A DNA stretch of 64,000 nt, from assembly GCA_028285545.1 (NCBI GenBank), contig JANQPA010000018.1:124001-188000 (forward strand). The letters are read 5' to 3'. A program made the position numbers and the translations under genes. The notes under the pieces are model-generated. The model was not told the DNA's origin, did no database searches, and was given only the letters and a program-made list of their open reading frames with translations. Source of the stretch: Saprospiraceae bacterium (lineage in GTDB: Bacteria; Bacteroidota; Bacteroidia; Chitinophagales; Saprospiraceae). Below, one piece after another: positions 1 to 9,169 of this stretch; within the stretch, counting starts at the first letter, position 1; each line of letters opens with the position of its first letter.

Positions 1-1724
1 TTCCATCTACGGTCACATCTTCAAAGGTAGCATTTGACCAGTCTGTTTTCCATGTATCTACTGGTACATCCGTGTAAGCATCGCTAAATAAGGAGATTAC
101 ATCAGCTTCGTTTTGTGTTGGAGCAGGCGCTGCAATCGTAGGTTCAGTAGCACTACCACCACCGTCAGCATTATAGAAATAGATATTGTCGACAAAAACA
201 GTCGTGGCTGCCAAAGGTCGGCCAACCAATATATACTGAGCCAAATTTTGCTTGGTAACCAGGCCAGTAAAATCACTCAAGGGGATATCATAGCTGATCC
301 ATTGGCCTTGAGCAGGCGTTTGGTATTCAACTTGATGGTTCACATCATCACCACCGCCAAAGGCATTGTCAGCTCCAAAATCTACCAGATTTATGGCAAA
401 TAGCTCAAAATCCGGTGACCATACATCAATATGCAAATGAGTCATTCCACTAACATCTAAGGTATTGGCTACCGTTTCAATACCGGCAAACTCAAGAGCA
501 GAATACTTCTTCGTTGCATTTCCATCCACTGTAACATCCTCAAATACAGCATTTGACCAGTCTGTTCTCCAGGTATCTACAGGCACATCATTATAAGCAT
601 CACTAAATAAGGAAATGACATCAGCCTCATTTTGGGTAGGAGTAGGAGCTGCAATCGTAGGTTCTGTAGCACCACCGCTTCCTCCACCTCCTTTATAGAA
701 ATAAATATTATCTACAAATACAGTATTGGGATCACCAGATATGACGATCTGTGCAAGGTTCCCCTTTCCCGTCAAGCCAGCAAAATCAGATAAAGGTAAA
801 TCAATACTTACCCAAGATTCTGTTGCTAATGCCGGATTGGTATTGGCATCAATAACAATTTCATGGTCTGTATCATCACCACCTTGGAAAGCATTATCGG
901 GTCCAAAATCTACCAATTTAACTCTAAAGGCTGCTGGTGGAGCACTTGGATCCGGTGTCCAAATATCCATGTGGAAACGTTCCATTGAAGAGATGTTAAC
1001 GGTTTGGGAAGTAAACTCAATTCCAGTAAAGTTCAAACCTCTATACAATTTCACATCATTCCCATCAATCTGCTCATCAGATACTGCTGCTTGTCCCCAT
1101 TCGGCAGAATAGGTATCAACTGGCACATCATCATAAGCATTACTGTATATTGAAATTACATCCTCTGCTGCTGCAGTTGGCGTTGGAGCTGGTGCTTCTG
1201 GTCCATCAATTTTGACTTCTCCTGCATTATAGTAATAGACATTATCTACAAATACATTTGGTATGTCTCCTGATAGTACTAACTGAGCAATATTTCCTTT
1301 GTTAACTAAGCCCGCAAAATCTAGTAATGGAATATCAAGGCTTACCCAGGTTTCGGTGGCTAGTGGTGGACTTGAAATGGTAACTTCATGGAAAGAGTCA
1401 TCACCACCATCAAAATTGCCATCAGCACCATAATCACGAAGCAAAATTCTGAATGCTTTAGCATCGGTTGGATCAGGAGTCCAGATATCCATATGAAAAT
1501 GGGTCATTTCAGAAGCATTAATCTTCTCAGCTTCGGTCAGGATACCCACAAAATTAAGCATATTGTATTTTTTCACATCATCATCACCGATCTTAACATC
1601 TGCCAATTGAGTTGTTGAAAATTCCCAGAATGGATTCCAGGTATCAACTAGTACATCATTATAAGCGTTACTGAACATAGAAATTACACTATCAGGACTA
1701 ACGGTAGGTGTTGGTGCTGGTTCA
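1..1724 (-). repeat. Tandem protein-coding repeats, ~518-537 bp units
   Basis: Four in-frame units (three complete, one cut by the window edge) are seen as recurrent sequence around 79-142, 597-660, 1137-1197 and 1665-1724. Each encodes a CBM-like module followed by a short Pro/Ala/Thr linker. The two units nearest the left edge are most alike at DNA level, which suggests recent duplication toward the 3' end of the gene. Confidence 0.85.
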
Positions 1725-2638
1725 GGTGGTAGTAAAGGTTCTCCTGATGATTCGACCGTCATAGATCCAATAGCATCCTCATCACCAAAAGTGGCTTTTA
1801 TTACAGAGGTACCCGCATCTAAAACAGTAACTTCCCCATTTCCATTGACAGTAGCTACTGACATATCTGAAGAAGAAAAGTTATAATACCCGTTGGCCAG
1901 TTCTACTCTTTGGTCCACCCCAGAAGGTAAATTAAAGGTGGCAAACAGACCTCCTATATTTAGTTTATTTCCTGTTTCGGCACTGACTGTCTGGTCCTGC
2001 CCTTCTAAAATGTAAGCTTTAGGATGGGCAATGGTACCCAATTTTTCAAATTTCACTTCATCAATCCAAAAAGTATAACCTTTTCCTTCTTCAGGTGCTT
2101 CGGAATAAAACAACATTCCCTTTTCAACGGTCAGTTTGGAAGGATCAGGCAATGGAAGAATAACTTTTCGCCAATTCGTATTTACAGGTAAATCCAAAAT
2201 GGTGGTTTGGTGTTTAGCTTCTCCAAGGTCATTACCAAAGCCAATAACATCGATTGTTGCGGCTTTAGTAGCCCTGACCCAAAAGGTTAAGGCATCATAA
2301 CCTGTTAAATCCCGACCGACTTCAGTGGCAAAGGCACCGCCGGCAAAAGCCCCTTCAGGGTCTTCAAAATCAGGAACTGCAAATTTCATAGAAGCAGATC
2401 CGGCGTATTTTACATCTTGATCTACGACAAAGGCAGTAGGCTTTGAGTTTCCAAAAGCCACGTAGAAAAGGCCTGCACTAAAGCCATCGATAAAGACTTC
2501 ACTAGTAGTTGGATAACTTGCTGGCTCTAGCTCATTTAGCTCTCTAGAGCAGCTTATGGCAGTACCAATGATTAAGGCCATAAATATGGCAAGCCTTGAA
2601 TAGTTATATTTTATATTGCTAGTCATTTCTCTCTTCAT
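1..2638 (-). CDS. Surface lipoprotein with tandem CBM-like modules (3' end outside window)
   Basis: The reading frame stays open on the minus strand from the ATG at 2638 (second in-frame ATG at 2626) to the left edge, so about 879 residues are visible and the C-terminus is missing. It starts with a lipoprotein signal (hydrophobic stretch ending AISC, residues about 10-25). A jelly-roll-like, CBM-like region follows (about 35-200), then a Big_2-like Ig domain (about 215-290), then Pro/Thr-rich linkers separating modules of about 173-179 residues. The modules begin near 1724, 1197, 660 and 142; each has a DVISxFSxAYxDVxVDTW start and ends near VFVDNxYxY. The start lies 6 bp after the stop of the upstream glycosidase gene, so the two are probably co-transcribed. 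I infer a surface glycan-binding protein of the PUL; a catalytic domain beyond the edge cannot be excluded. Confidence 0.85.
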   Translation of the reverse strand, partial: MKREMTSNIKYNYSRLAIFMALIIGTAISCSRELNELEPASYPTTSEVFIDGFSAGLFYVAFGNSKPTAFVVDQDVKYAGSASMKFAVPDFEDPEGAFAGGAFATEVGRDLTGYDALTFWVRATKAATIDVIGFGNDLGEAKHQTTILDLPVNTNWRKVILPLPDPSKLTVEKGMLFYSEAPEEGKGYTFWIDEVKFEKLGTIAHPKAYILEGQDQTVSAETGNKLNIGGLFATFNLPSGVDQRVELANGYYNFSSSDMSVATVNGNGEVTVLDAGTSVIKATFGDEDAIGSMTVESSGEPLLPPEPAPTPTVSPDSVISMFSNAYNDVLVDTWNPFWEFSTTQLADVKIGDDDVKKYNMLNFVGILTEAEKINASEMTHFHMDIWTPDPTDAKAFRILLRDYGADGNFDGGDDSFHEVTISSPPLATETWVSLDIPLLDFAGLVNKGNIAQLVLSGDIPNVFVDNVYYYNAGEVKIDGPEAPAPTPTAAAEDVISIYSNAYDDVPVDTYSAEWGQAAVSDEQIDGNDVKLYRGLNFTGIEFTSQTVNISSMERFHMDIWTPDPSAPPAAFRVKLVDFGPDNAFQGGDDTDHEIVIDANTNPALATESWVSIDLPLSDFAGLTGKGNLAQIVISGDPNTVFVDNIYFYKGGGGSGGATEPTIAAPTPTQNEADVISLFSDAYNDVPVDTWRTDWSNAVFEDVTVDGNATKKYSALEFAGIETVANTLDVSGMTHLHIDVWSPDFELFAINLVDFGADNAFGGGDDVNHQVEYQTPAQGQWISYDIPLSDFTGLVTKQNLAQYILVGRPLAATTVFVDNIYFYNADGGGSATEPTIAAPAPTQNEADVISLFSDAYTDVPVDTWKTDWSNATFEDVTVDG

Positions 2639-2644
2639 TTTTAA

Positions 2645-5600
2645 TTACTTACCAATATTAAAATGCACATATGTTCTAATTTCCCATTCTGTACCATTGT
2701 CAAAACCTGGGGCAGTAGGATCACAAACGACAGATCCGTTGGCACCAAAGGCAGTAGTAGGACAATAGCGTGGTGAATATTCATCCAAAGAACGCCAGGT
2801 AAAACGGGCTCCAATTCTAGTGTCAGGAAGATCAAACCAATCAGGTTTAGCTACTGAGGTAGATATGTCAGCCATCAACTGAAGTGGGAAGGTTAAGTTG
2901 AAATCTCTATGGTAATCGAAAGGTCCCCAATCATCAACTTGTACAGAAGCTCTTACCTTTACTTTCTTATAAATCATTCTAAGATCTGTACCAAAACGCT
3001 CAATTAAGCGAGGATCACTACCATTTGCTTGTGCATTTCCACCATATATATTAGCAATGATTCCAAAATCTGAACTTAATTTGGATACAATACGAGAATT
3101 AACTTCCCAAAGATCCTGAGCAGGTACCGCACCAGGAAAAGCAAATAAGGTACGGCCATCAGGAAAAATACCAATGGCTGCATCCTGCGTAGTTGGAAGG
3201 TGACGATATACAAAACCAGCACTTACTGCAAATTCTGCATCTTCAGAAATGTCATTATCCCAATCATACATCCAGGTGCCAGGAGTAGGATCGAAAGTAA
3301 GTAAAAGCTCCCCTGCTATAGTTTCGCGGTTTCCTCTAACAGCAAATGGGTCATCAAGGATATTTCTAGGTCTTCCAGGGGCAATAACATCTCCTGGAAT
3401 TGGTCCAACAACAGGTCTTTGCCACAAGAAATTAGGAGCAATTTGTAGATTCCCGATTCCATAAGTAAAACCCGTCAAAAAGTTAAACTGGTTGCCACTG
3501 CCACTATCCTTTAACCTCCATCCAGTAAAGGTTCGGGTATAATCAGCACCACCGCCTGCAACTAAGCCCATGGCAGCTGCCTGTGCATACCAGTTAAGCG
3601 GTCCGGAAGAGTAAGTCACTTTAACTTTACCACCCCAGGTATCTTTAGCCTGAATTTGATCTTGGAAAACGGCAGTTTGTCCTTCTACTTCCTCTACCAG
3701 TTGGAAGTCACGTCCAACTAGTGGCTGGCCACCCCAAATTCCTCCAAGCTCTATTCCCAATGGTCCTACATCGGTTTTGATATGAAGGGTAGCTCTTCTA
3801 GTTTGAGGTGAAGGAACAGCAATAGAACTCACAGCAGCTCCTGGCTTATCTAAATCTTCATGAAAGATACCCGTCACATCAAAGGCTCCCAATTTTTTGG
3901 AATACTTCAAAAGAACAGCTGGGTTGGCTCCCCACCAAAGTTCCGGACCGAAAGCAACCTTTAATCCTTGTAACGATCTTTTACCTTCTACTTCAAAACC
4001 AAATGGAGCGGTACCATTATATATATCAATGTTAGGGCCATAATTAGCCTCTGGATATAGTCCAAAGAAGTCTCCTTCATATCCCCAGTGGTAATGTCCT
4101 GTACGATAAAATCCAGTTAAGTTGAAATGTTTGGCATTCCAGGTGAAATCAGCACCATAAACTTGTAATCGATTAGGATCTCCGATACCTACATTGCCAT
4201 TATCACTATTTAGCGTGATGGGGCGGCCTCGGTTTTCGTAGAAAATCTCGTTGATTGGATTCTCTGCTACATTTCCTAAAACGTTAAAAGAAACGGTAGC
4301 TCTTACACCAGGTGTCGGGTTAGCTTCAATATCTACAAAATAGGATTGCATATGATCGAAACCTAGTTCATCTGGAAAGACTCTTTGAGTCGGATCTTTA
4401 TCTTCAGGCGTTGAAATCAAGTTTCCACCAGTACTAAAAGTAGTGATTTCGGCTCTCATTCCGCTTATGCTCACTTTTTTTAGCTCTTCTGTTGCCAAGG
4501 CTGCTTTGTCACCACGAGCCTGTATAACAGCATCCATTAATTGAATATTGGAAAAATGATTATCTAAGGCTTCTAAATCAACACCATCCGCATAAGGGTT
4601 AATACTGTGGGCCTCTTTTAGAGCGTAATATGAAGCTCGTGGAAATAATTGATATAGACCTCTTGGATTAGTGGGTCCCTTAGCACAAATACCAAACCAT
4701 TCCTCGTTCATATTATCTTCCCCTTCTTCGTGGTCATGAGTATAACCACCATTTCCCCAGGAAGCATTATTATCGTGAAAGCTTAGGTTTTTAGTTTGTC
4801 CGTATTTCCACCAGCCATCACTAAATTGGAAAGTAAAACCACCAATAGAATTTCCAGCTTTTCCAAGTCCTGCTGCATTCTCATAAATTTCTTTCCAATT
4901 GCCTAAATTATAATAGGCTTGATTATACTGATCCTCTTCATTTGCTATAGCATTAAAGGCATCGGCTCCAAATTCAGCAAAGAGGATAGGCAAATTTAAT
5001 TCATCTCTAACTCTATCGAAGGCATCTCCAAAGGAAATTCCTCGGTACACATTGGTTCCGAATATATCAACATCTTTACATTCTTCTGCGATGATATCAA
5101 TAAATTGCAAATCACCATTACACATGGCTACCGGATGGTTACTATCAATTCCTTTCATTAAAACTGTTGCATCATTGAACAGTTTGTACATAGCTCGCGC
5201 ACGTGCAGTTGACTTTCTATCTTCAACAGGTATGTCCTCCGTTTCAGCTCCTTCCCAGAATAGACCGTAATTGTTTTCATTCCCGAGCATGTACAATAAT
5301 ATTCCAGGAGTATTCTTGTAGTCTTCAACCATTTGCCTTACCTCAGAGAGGAGGAGATCTCTTGCCCGGGGGTCAGCATATTCGGTGTTTCCAACCCATT
5401 CTCCATCAAGCGTCAGGCCGTAGCGACCAAATGTGTGATTAAGCATGGTGTAGATCCCATATTTTTCATAGATATACTTTACCCATTTAGGTTGGATTCC
5501 GGTATATGCCCGAATGGTATTTACACCCATGTTTCTAAGCATGGACATTTCTGAATCGAGAGCAGCCCTGATGATGTCATCTGGCTGATTCCATAAACTG

Positions 5601-5779
5601 TACGAAAAGTTGGTACCAATAGGAAAATAATCCCAGTTAATACCGTTGACCATTAACGGTTCTCCGTTAACCATCAAAGACATTCCTTCATTATTCTTTA
5701 CAACTGATACTTGGTCTGCCTGAGCAAAAAGGGAAGTTGCAAAAAAGAAAAGAAATAGTTGGAGTAATAAGTTCTTCAT
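2645..5779 (-). CDS. Secreted TIM-barrel glycosidase with C-terminal outer-membrane-barrel-like region
   Basis: 1044 residues with a Sec signal peptide (1-20, cleavage near FAQ-AD). Residues about 30-400 read as a clan GH-A (beta/alpha)8 glycosidase, like GH2-type catalytic domains or beta-1,3-glucanases such as GH158. The acid/base candidate is E168 in LGNENN and the nucleophile candidate is E269 in ILFAEFG. Residues about 440-1044 are unlike a catalytic or sugar-binding domain: they are rich in short amphipathic, aromatic-alternating segments (for example NFLTGFTYGIGNL) and end in RTYVHFNIGK, resembling an outer membrane beta-barrel. No T9SS tail is visible. The gene is divergent from the regulator at 6206 and is followed after 6 bp by the CBM-repeat lipoprotein. 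The glycosidase assignment is firm; the GH family and substrate are inferred from the neighbouring GH16 and SusCD genes. Confidence 0.82.
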   Translation of the reverse strand: MKNLLLQLFLFFFATSLFAQADQVSVVKNNEGMSLMVNGEPLMVNGINWDYFPIGTNFSYSLWNQPDDIIRAALDSEMSMLRNMGVNTIRAYTGIQPKWVKYIYEKYGIYTMLNHTFGRYGLTLDGEWVGNTEYADPRARDLLLSEVRQMVEDYKNTPGILLYMLGNENNYGLFWEGAETEDIPVEDRKSTARARAMYKLFNDATVLMKGIDSNHPVAMCNGDLQFIDIIAEECKDVDIFGTNVYRGISFGDAFDRVRDELNLPILFAEFGADAFNAIANEEDQYNQAYYNLGNWKEIYENAAGLGKAGNSIGGFTFQFSDGWWKYGQTKNLSFHDNNASWGNGGYTHDHEEGEDNMNEEWFGICAKGPTNPRGLYQLFPRASYYALKEAHSINPYADGVDLEALDNHFSNIQLMDAVIQARGDKAALATEELKKVSISGMRAEITTFSTGGNLISTPEDKDPTQRVFPDELGFDHMQSYFVDIEANPTPGVRATVSFNVLGNVAENPINEIFYENRGRPITLNSDNGNVGIGDPNRLQVYGADFTWNAKHFNLTGFYRTGHYHWGYEGDFFGLYPEANYGPNIDIYNGTAPFGFEVEGKRSLQGLKVAFGPELWWGANPAVLLKYSKKLGAFDVTGIFHEDLDKPGAAVSSIAVPSPQTRRATLHIKTDVGPLGIELGGIWGGQPLVGRDFQLVEEVEGQTAVFQDQIQAKDTWGGKVKVTYSSGPLNWYAQAAAMGLVAGGGADYTRTFTGWRLKDSGSGNQFNFLTGFTYGIGNLQIAPNFLWQRPVVGPIPGDVIAPGRPRNILDDPFAVRGNRETIAGELLLTFDPTPGTWMYDWDNDISEDAEFAVSAGFVYRHLPTTQDAAIGIFPDGRTLFAFPGAVPAQDLWEVNSRIVSKLSSDFGIIANIYGGNAQANGSDPRLIERFGTDLRMIYKKVKVRASVQVDDWGPFDYHRDFNLTFPLQLMADISTSVAKPDWFDLPDTRIGARFTWRSLDEYSPRYCPTTAFGANGSVVCDPTAPGFDNGTEWEIRTYVHFNIGK

Positions 5780-6205
5780 TTTTAATATGGTTTATGAACT
5801 TGTTGAGTTTTATTTGGTTATGCTGTTTAGATACAAATTAAAGGTGCTAGGAAAAGGATTTTACATTCTCCTTTTCATACTTCCTTTATATTTTTGTTTT
5901 CGCATTGGTTTTTTGATCGAATGGTTTTCGTTATTTTGAATTATTGATTCAAAATAATTAGAATGAAAATTTGGCATCACCCTATTAATATTTTGCAGGA
6001 ATCACAGCTCAGTAATCATTATTTTTTTAAAAGGTTCCTTCTTTAAAACAAAAATAGGGCGAAATTTAAGGGCTAAAAAAAAATACACCTCATCAATTAT
6101 TTCATCAATTGTAATTTTCACTACGTCAAATACTACTACAGAAATAGCCTAAATGTCTGATAATTAAGTATTTTTGTTTTTTACAAACCTGCACATGTAT
6201 ATTGT
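5780..6205. promoter_or_regulatory. Divergent intergenic region between glycosidase and regulator
   Basis: This 426-bp AT-rich gap has no credible ORF. On the plus strand a Bacteroidota-type -7 element (TATTTTTG, matching TAnnTTTG) sits at 6169-6176, 30 bp before the regulator ATG. On the minus strand a TAnnTTTG match lies at 6049-6056 without a clear -33 TTTG. Short motifs TCATCAATT (6090-6098 and 6102-6110) and CACTACGTCAAA (6119-6130) resemble the CACTACATCA repeats upstream of the paralogous regulator at 18609, so an operator role is plausible but unproven. Confidence 0.4.
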
Positions 6206-9067
6206 ATGAGAAAAATGAAATACTTTTTAAGCTTAGCTACTTTCCTTTTGTTGGTACAAGGTATTTCAGCATGGACAGGTAAATACTCCATTCAAAATTT
6301 CTCTACCAAAGACTATAAGGCAGGAATTCAGAATATTGACTTTGCACAAAACAGAGATATGTCCCTTTTTGTGGCCAATAACTTAGGTGTATTGTCATTT
6401 AATGGTGAGGCTTGGAATTTGCACAATTCCAATACTGGAAAAAAACAAAGGTCACTGGCATTCGATGAAAGTACGAATCGTTTATATGTGGGATCACAGG
6501 GCGAATTTGGCTTTTTTCAGGATAATTGGAATTATATTTCTTTGAAAGAATTGGTTCCAAAGCCTTCGCAGGATTTTGACGAAGTCTGGGACGTTTTCCT
6601 TTCCAACTCAAGGGCCTATTTCTGCACCTTCCAAGCTATTTATGTATATGATGGTCAGTCCATCAAAGTCATAGATCATAAAGATGGTTTCGATCGATCT
6701 TTTCAAGTCAAAGAAAAACTTTTCGTCCAAACTCAAAAAGGTGTTCTATTTGAAATAAAAGAAGATCAGTTGATTCCTACTTTCAATTTGAGTCAAAAAA
6801 ATCAAGTAGTAAGGGGGATTGTCCCGGAAAATGAAGGTTTCTTAATCTTTTATGATTCTGGAAATATTGAATTTTCAAATTCATTTAGCATTATTTCTAA
6901 ATATGATGCCTTAATCAATGCCTTGAGGGGTAAATATGTCAATCATGTCTTACAACTTTCTGATACAAGGTTGGCTATTTCCACTCAAACATCAGGAATA
7001 TATTTGTACGATCTTCAAAATCAGACCATTGACAATATTACGACTAGAGATGGCCTACTGACCAATGCTTGTTTACGCACATTTCAAGACTTTACGGGGA
7101 ATTTGTGGGTAGGCATGCAAAATGGGATAGCCCTGATTAATATTAACTCCCCCATGCGGTTGATCAACCAGGAAATTGATCTTCAGGGAAGTGGTTATGA
7201 AGCTTATGAGGCTCAGGAAGGAAGCTATTTCACAACTTCCAATGGCATCTATTTTTTGGCAAAAAACAATAGTCAAAGTGTTTTTCTTAAAGGAACAGAA
7301 GGCCCAGCATATAGTATGCAGGAAATTAATGGAAAAATTTACGCAGGGCATCATACAGGATTATTTCTCCTTGAAAACGGCCTGGCGGAGCGAATTGCCA
7401 GTACAAATGGACTTTGGCATATTAAAGCCTTAAGATCAAAACCTGGATTTGCCATTGGCGGTACCTATTCCGGCTTATATCTATTCAAGATAAATGGCGG
7501 GAGGAGATTACAAGCCATTAGGGAAATTAGTGGTTTCAATGAATCTAGTCGTTTTTTCGAGGAAGATCAAAAAGGTAGAATTTGGGTCGGTCAATTTTAT
7601 AAAGGATTATATCAATTAAGTTTATCGGAAGAGTTAAGGGAGGCAACAGTCAAAAAGATGTCCGATGAAAATGATTTCCCCAAGGTAGATCAGGTTCTGC
7701 TCAGTAGAGTAAATAATGAATTGTATCTGGCTACAGATGAAGGTCTTTATAAAATAGATCAAAGCACTGATAAAATAACAGAAGCTAAAGAGTTTTCTAA
7801 AGATATTGGGAAACAACCCGTTTATCTTTTCGTCCAGGATCAACAAAATAATGTATTTCTCTTTGCCGAAAACAAGGTTGGATTTTTCAAACAGATTAGT
7901 GCCAATAATTACTTGTTTTTACCCTCTTCTTTATCACAATTACGCTATTCATTTAATAATGATCTCTTAAATGTTTCCGTAAATGTCAATAATGGAGTCC
8001 TTTTAAATGCCAATGAGGGATTTATTCACTACGACCCAGATTTAGAAAATCGGGTAGCTGTAAAAAAACCTCTTTTGGTCAATAAAATTTATAGTGTTGC
8101 CGAAGATAGCGTTTTGTTCCATAGGCCCCCTTTTCTGGGAGTACAGGACAATACCTTATCCTTTAATATTAGCCCAAAATCAAAAGTACTGCAGTTTCAG
8201 GTAGAATCCTTTCAATTTCAGGATATGAGCAACAGGCAATTCCAGTTCTTCCTAAAAGGTTTTGATGAAGATTTTGGAGAGTGGTCCAGCACCACAAACA
8301 AGGAATATACGAATTTAAGAGAGGGCAATTATGAATTTGTCGTAAACACGAAGAATCATCTTGGTGAGATTACCAGCAGCAGTCCTGTTTTAATAAAAGT
8401 TAAACCTCCTCTTCACAGAAGTCTCCTAGCCAAAATATTCTATGTTGTTTTTGGTTTTTTAGCACTTCTTTCGGCCTCTAGATTTCAAAGAGGACGCTAT
8501 AAACAAAAAGCAAAAGAAATAGAGAAAACCAAACAATATGAATTGGCCAAAAAACAAGAAAAACTCATTGAAATAGAGCAGCAAAAAGAAGAAGAGCTGA
8601 AAATTTTAGAGGAAGAAAAAATGAAAAGTGAGCTGCGGCATATCAACAACCTATTGGCAGCTTCAACTATGAATTTAGTGGTCAAAAATGAGTTTATTGA
8701 GAATATCAAAGAAAAACTAAATGAGGTAAAGCGCAATGGGAAAAATATGGCCACCAAACAATCTCTGGATCAAATTGTAAAAGAAATAGACACCACCTTA
8801 AGACTTCAAGAAGACTGGAGTCAATTTGAACATCACTTTGATCAGGTTCACGGAGATTTTTCTACTCGACTTAGAAATGAGTTTATTGATCTAAGTCCTA
8901 ATGAACAAAAGCTGTGTGTATTTTTACGTTTAAACCTAAATTCAAAAGAGATTGCTAATCTTATGGGCATATCCCTAAGAGGTGTGGAAGTAGCTCGCTA
9001 TCGATTACGCAAAAAGTTACGGTTGGCCCAAGGACAAAATCTTTCTAAATTCATTTTGGAATACTAA
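6206..9067 (+). CDS. Membrane-spanning one-component regulator (propeller, triple-Y, LuxR-type HTH)
   Basis: 953 residues. A signal sequence (1-22) precedes a long periplasmic region with Reg_prop-type propeller repeats; one clear unit has GLLTNACLRTFQD followed by GNLWVGMQNG near residues 280-305. A Y_Y_Y (triple-tyrosine) domain lies at about 655-735, then a single membrane segment (about 740-757), a Lys/Glu-rich coiled coil (about 765-840) and a C-terminal LuxR/GerE-like HTH (about 895-945, SPNEQKLCVFLRLNLNSKEI). There is no histidine kinase or receiver domain, so it should sense a ligand outside and bind DNA directly inside. It is divergent from the glycosidase gene and convergent with GH16, and is paralogous over its full length to the protein at 18609-21503. 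I infer that it controls the left part of the PUL. Confidence 0.85.
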   Translation: MRKMKYFLSLATFLLLVQGISAWTGKYSIQNFSTKDYKAGIQNIDFAQNRDMSLFVANNLGVLSFNGEAWNLHNSNTGKKQRSLAFDESTNRLYVGSQGEFGFFQDNWNYISLKELVPKPSQDFDEVWDVFLSNSRAYFCTFQAIYVYDGQSIKVIDHKDGFDRSFQVKEKLFVQTQKGVLFEIKEDQLIPTFNLSQKNQVVRGIVPENEGFLIFYDSGNIEFSNSFSIISKYDALINALRGKYVNHVLQLSDTRLAISTQTSGIYLYDLQNQTIDNITTRDGLLTNACLRTFQDFTGNLWVGMQNGIALININSPMRLINQEIDLQGSGYEAYEAQEGSYFTTSNGIYFLAKNNSQSVFLKGTEGPAYSMQEINGKIYAGHHTGLFLLENGLAERIASTNGLWHIKALRSKPGFAIGGTYSGLYLFKINGGRRLQAIREISGFNESSRFFEEDQKGRIWVGQFYKGLYQLSLSEELREATVKKMSDENDFPKVDQVLLSRVNNELYLATDEGLYKIDQSTDKITEAKEFSKDIGKQPVYLFVQDQQNNVFLFAENKVGFFKQISANNYLFLPSSLSQLRYSFNNDLLNVSVNVNNGVLLNANEGFIHYDPDLENRVAVKKPLLVNKIYSVAEDSVLFHRPPFLGVQDNTLSFNISPKSKVLQFQVESFQFQDMSNRQFQFFLKGFDEDFGEWSSTTNKEYTNLREGNYEFVVNTKNHLGEITSSSPVLIKVKPPLHRSLLAKIFYVVFGFLALLSASRFQRGRYKQKAKEIEKTKQYELAKKQEKLIEIEQQKEEELKILEEEKMKSELRHINNLLAASTMNLVVKNEFIENIKEKLNEVKRNGKNMATKQSLDQIVKEIDTTLRLQEDWSQFEHHFDQVHGDFSTRLRNEFIDLSPNEQKLCVFLRLNLNSKEIANLMGISLRGVEVARYRLRKKLRLAQGQNLSKFILEY

Positions 9068-9078
9068 GAAATAAAAAT

Positions 9079-9106
9079 GGGCCAAAATCATAATAGATTC
9101 TGGCCC
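9079..9106. terminator. Hairpin between convergent regulator and GH16 genes
   Basis: Arms 9079-9089 and 9096-9106 form an 11-bp stem with one mismatch around a 6-nt loop. It lies 12 bp after the stop of the plus-strand regulator and 64 bp beyond the stop of the minus-strand GH16 gene. It could end transcription from either side, but no strong T-run follows. Confidence 0.5.
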
Positions 9107-9169
9107 TGAAACCAAATTAGTAATGTATGAAACTAACAATTTTCAATTACTTGCTGGGGTAATTAGTTT

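Noticed and set aside
113..1618. Plus-strand ORFs of 76-128 codons at the left edge
   Set aside because: They lie fully inside the open minus-strand frame of the CBM-repeat lipoprotein, which has clear domain content.
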